A stretch of 64,000 bases of DNA from Rhizobium sp. Leaf262. GTDB lineage: Bacteria; Pseudomonadota; Alphaproteobacteria; Rhizobiales; Rhizobiaceae. The position numbers and the translations under genes were made by a program. The stretch covers positions 513,537-577,536 of the forward strand of contig NZ_LMMM01000001.1 in assembly GCF_001422245.1 (NCBI RefSeq), written 5' to 3'. Within the stretch, counting starts at the first letter, position 1; each line of letters begins with the position of its first letter. Of the stretch, positions 61,766-64,000 are shown piece by piece. The notes under the pieces were generated by a model, which saw only the letters and a list, made by a program, of their open reading frames with translations, was not told the origin of the DNA and ran no database searches.

Positions 61766-63961
61766 ATGAGCAAGGCCATCTCCGTCATCGTCTGGATGTT
61801 CGTCTCGCTTTGCGTTCTGGTCATCATAACGCTTCCAGTCAGTCTGCAGACCCACCTGATCGCGACGGCGATCTCGCTGGTCCTTCTGGCCACCATCAAA
61901 TCGCTGAACGGCAAAGGCGCGTGGCGTTTGATCGGACTTGGTTTCGGGACGGCCATCGTGCTGCGCTATGTTTACTGGCGAACCACCAGCACCCTGCCGC
62001 CCATCAACCAGCCGGAAAACTTCATTCCCGGGTTCCTGCTCTACCTGGCTGAAATGTACAGCGTTCTGATGCTCGCACTCAGCCTCGTCATCGTGTCCAT
62101 GCCCTTGCCATCGCGAAAGACACGGCCAGGTTCTGCGGGATATGTGCCGACCGTCGATGTTTTCGTGCCCACCTATAACGAGGATGCAGTCCTGCTGGCC
62201 AACACACTGGCTGCGGCAAAAAACATCGATTATCCCGCCGACAAGTTTACCGTCTGGCTTCTGGATGATGGTGGTACGGTGCAGAAGAGAAACGCTTCCA
62301 GTGTTCTAGAAGCGCAAGCCGCGGCGCGCCGCCACGAGGAGCTGAAGCGTCTTTGCGACGACCTTGGCGTAAATTATCTCACCCGCGACCGCAACGTTCA
62401 CGCCAAGGCCGGTAATCTCAACAACGGGCTTGACCATTCCACAGGTGAACTCGTCGTGGTGTTCGATGCGGATCACGCGCCCGCCCGTGACTTTCTGCTG
62501 GAAACCGTTGGATACTTCGAGGAGGATGAGCGGCTCTTTCTGGTTCAGACGCCGCATTTCTTTCTCAACCCCGATCCCATCGAGCGCAATCTTCGCACCT
62601 TCGAGACGATGCCCAGCGAAAACGAAATGTTTTATGGGATCATCCAGCGCGGTCTCGACAAGTGGAACGGCGCATTTTTCTGCGGTTCCGCTGCAGTCCT
62701 GCGTCGCACGGCGCTGAAGGAAACCGAAGGTTTCAGTGGCGTCAGCATTACAGAAGACTGCGAAACGGCGCTGGCGCTTCATTCCCTTGGCTGGAACAGT
62801 CTCTATGTCGATAAACCGCTGATTGCGGGGCTACAGCCCGCCACCTTTGCAAGCTTCATCGGTCAGCGCAGCCGCTGGGCTCAGGGCATGATGCAAATTC
62901 TCATCTTCCGCCAGCCGCTTTTCCGCCGGGGCCTCTCCTTCACGCAGCGGCTTTGCTACATGTCCTCGACCCTGTTCTGGCTGTTCCCGTTTCCGCGCAC
63001 GATCTTCCTTTTTGCTCCGTTGTTCTACCTCTTCTTCGATCTCCAGATTTTCGTGGCGTCGGGTGGGGAGTTTCTGGCCTACACGGCTGCCTACATGCTC
63101 GTGAACCTGATGATGCAGAATTTCCTTTATGGCAGCTTCCGCTGGCCGTGGATTTCCGAGCTTTACGAATACGTGCAGACGGTACACCTGCTGCCAGCAG
63201 TCGTGTCGGTGATCTTCAATCCGTCGAAACCGACTTTCAAGGTCACGGCAAAGGACGAATCCATCGCCGAGGCGCGACTGTCTGAGATCAGCAGGCCGTT
63301 TTTCGTGATCTTCTTCGTGCTGATCATCGCCATGATCTTTGCGATCTATCGCATCTACGCAGAGCCTTACAAAGCCGACGTTACGCTGGTCGTGGGCGGC
63401 TGGAACCTGCTCAACATCATTTTTGCGGGTTGCGCCCTCGGCGTCGTATCCGAGCGCGGTGAAAAGTCGGCGTCGCGCCGTGTCACGGTCAAACGTCGGT
63501 GCGAGTTGCAGATCGGCGATAGCGATGCATGGTTGCCCGCCACCGTGGAGAATGTGTCGGTCAACGGTATGCTCATCCACATCTTCGAACAGGGCCTTTC
63601 GCCCATCGAAAAGGGAACCGCAGCGACCATTCGCATCAAGCCCCACAGTGACGGTGTGCCGGAAACCATGCCCATCGATATTGTGCGCTCCGTACGTCAG
63701 GATGGTTTTATTTCGGTGGGCAGTACCTTTTCGCCGCAAAAGGCGGTGGACCACCGCCTGATCGCGGATCTGATTTTCGCTAACTCCGATCAGTGGAGCG
63801 AGCTGCAGCGCAGCCGTCGAAAGAATCCGGGCTTGATCAAGGGCACCGCCACGTTTCTGGCAATCGCCGTGTTTCAAACCCAACGCGGGCTGTTTTACAT
63901 GTTCCGTTCGCTGATACCGGACCGCAAGACAAAGCCGGTGCTGGGAAAGGCGAAGTCATGA
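61766..63961 (+). CDS. bcsA: Cellulose synthase catalytic subunit (CelA/BcsA) with PilZ domain
   Basis: Polymerises UDP-glucose into beta-1,4-glucan and extrudes it through its own membrane channel; 731 residues, like Agrobacterium CelA (about 729). Catalytic GT2 motifs: Asp167-Asp168, DAD at 234-236, TED at 329-331 and QRSRW at 367-371, with transmembrane helices before and after. A C-terminal PilZ domain (about 570-665) carries NVSVNG (NxSxxG, 596-601) for cyclic di-GMP activation. The usual RxxxR is read here as RVTVK at 572-576. AAGGG lies 7 bases before ATG 61766, so the in-frame TTG 61748 is rejected. It overlaps bcsB by ATGA. Confidence 0.96.
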   Translation: MSKAISVIVWMFVSLCVLVIITLPVSLQTHLIATAISLVLLATIKSLNGKGAWRLIGLGFGTAIVLRYVYWRTTSTLPPINQPENFIPGFLLYLAEMYSVLMLALSLVIVSMPLPSRKTRPGSAGYVPTVDVFVPTYNEDAVLLANTLAAAKNIDYPADKFTVWLLDDGGTVQKRNASSVLEAQAAARRHEELKRLCDDLGVNYLTRDRNVHAKAGNLNNGLDHSTGELVVVFDADHAPARDFLLETVGYFEEDERLFLVQTPHFFLNPDPIERNLRTFETMPSENEMFYGIIQRGLDKWNGAFFCGSAAVLRRTALKETEGFSGVSITEDCETALALHSLGWNSLYVDKPLIAGLQPATFASFIGQRSRWAQGMMQILIFRQPLFRRGLSFTQRLCYMSSTLFWLFPFPRTIFLFAPLFYLFFDLQIFVASGGEFLAYTAAYMLVNLMMQNFLYGSFRWPWISELYEYVQTVHLLPAVVSVIFNPSKPTFKVTAKDESIAEARLSEISRPFFVIFFVLIIAMIFAIYRIYAEPYKADVTLVVGGWNLLNIIFAGCALGVVSERGEKSASRRVTVKRRCELQIGDSDAWLPATVENVSVNGMLIHIFEQGLSPIEKGTAATIRIKPHSDGVPETMPIDIVRSVRQDGFISVGSTFSPQKAVDHRLIADLIFANSDQWSELQRSRRKNPGLIKGTATFLAIAVFQTQRGLFYMFRSLIPDRKTKPVLGKAKS

Positions 63962-64000
63962 CGATGCGTGTGTTTATCGCCGTACTTCTCGCGTCGATCC
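63958..64000 (+). CDS. bcsB: Cellulose synthase periplasmic subunit BcsB, N-terminal fragment
   Basis: ATG at 63958 overlaps the bcsA stop as ATGA, with GGAAAGG upstream. The 14 visible residues (MTMRVFIAVLLASI) look like the start of a signal peptide. Identity as bcsB/celB is inferred from operon order; the gene runs off the window. Confidence 0.7.
   Translation, partial: MTMRVFIAVLLASI

Noticed and set aside
1-64000. CRISPR arrays, insertion sequences, integrases, tRNA genes and attachment sites
   Set aside because: I looked for regularly spaced repeats, transposase motifs, terminal repeats and tRNA-like cloverleafs and saw none; a dedicated tRNA or repeat search could still find something missed by eye.

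Overview
The window looks like a chromosomal segment of an Agrobacterium/Rhizobium-type alphaproteobacterium (Rhizobiaceae). The evidence is a GC-rich sequence, a succinoglycan exo cluster in Sinorhizobium/Agrobacterium gene order, the start of a bcsN-bcsA-bcsB (cel) cellulose operon, rhizobial-only families (RHE_PE00001/DUF1612, DUF6074), EcfG-type stress promoter motifs, and a chemoreceptor tail ending in WEEF. No insertion sequence, phage gene, CRISPR array, tRNA or rRNA was seen. The organisation is that of a stable chromosome or chromid, not a mobile island.

Layout. 1-158: tail of a chemoreceptor. 226-4526 (minus): a translationally coupled RND efflux pump and its adaptor. 4719-5819: an RHE_PE00001/DUF1612 protein. 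5889-9617 (minus): eptA, then a response regulator, then a histidine kinase, in pmrCAB order, suggesting control of lipid A phosphoethanolamine decoration. 9935-20559: mixed housekeeping and stress genes (topoisomerase IB, periplasmic aldose dehydrogenase, a 61-residue protein behind an EcfG-like promoter, rsmJ-rluA, an IMPACT/YigZ protein, a flavoprotein, an orphan hybrid kinase with two receivers, ghrA).

20683-35526: the succinoglycan locus exoP-N-O-M-A-L-K-H-T-W-V-U-X. It covers UDP-glucose supply (ExoN), octasaccharide assembly (ExoA, L, M, O, U, W), succinylation (ExoH), pyruvylation (ExoV), flipping (ExoT), chain-length control (ExoP), trimming (ExoK) and the inhibitor ExoX. exoI is absent from its usual place. 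exoY, F, Q and Z must lie elsewhere.

36220-41008: a LacI-type repressor, a pair of palindromic operators 21 bp apart, and a ribose-type ABC importer operon. 41060-51810: D-amino-acid-dehydrogenase-like protein, a GT39 membrane glycosyltransferase, NADP-malic enzyme, manC, a DUF992 protein, a cytochrome c, recX, a class III cyclase and a small XRE regulator.

52025-60428: a second sugar module. It has an AraC regulator divergent from a complete MalEFGK-like importer, which is followed by one protein fusing a Gfo/Idh/MocA dehydrogenase to an aldo/keto reductase, then a convergent AGE-family sugar epimerase. This is the most unusual part of the window. 60596-end: bcsN, bcsA (with PilZ domain) and the first codons of bcsB.

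Many genes here appear to use TTG or GTG starts supported by good Shine-Dalgarno sequences, and several of my start choices differ from the longest open frame for that reason.
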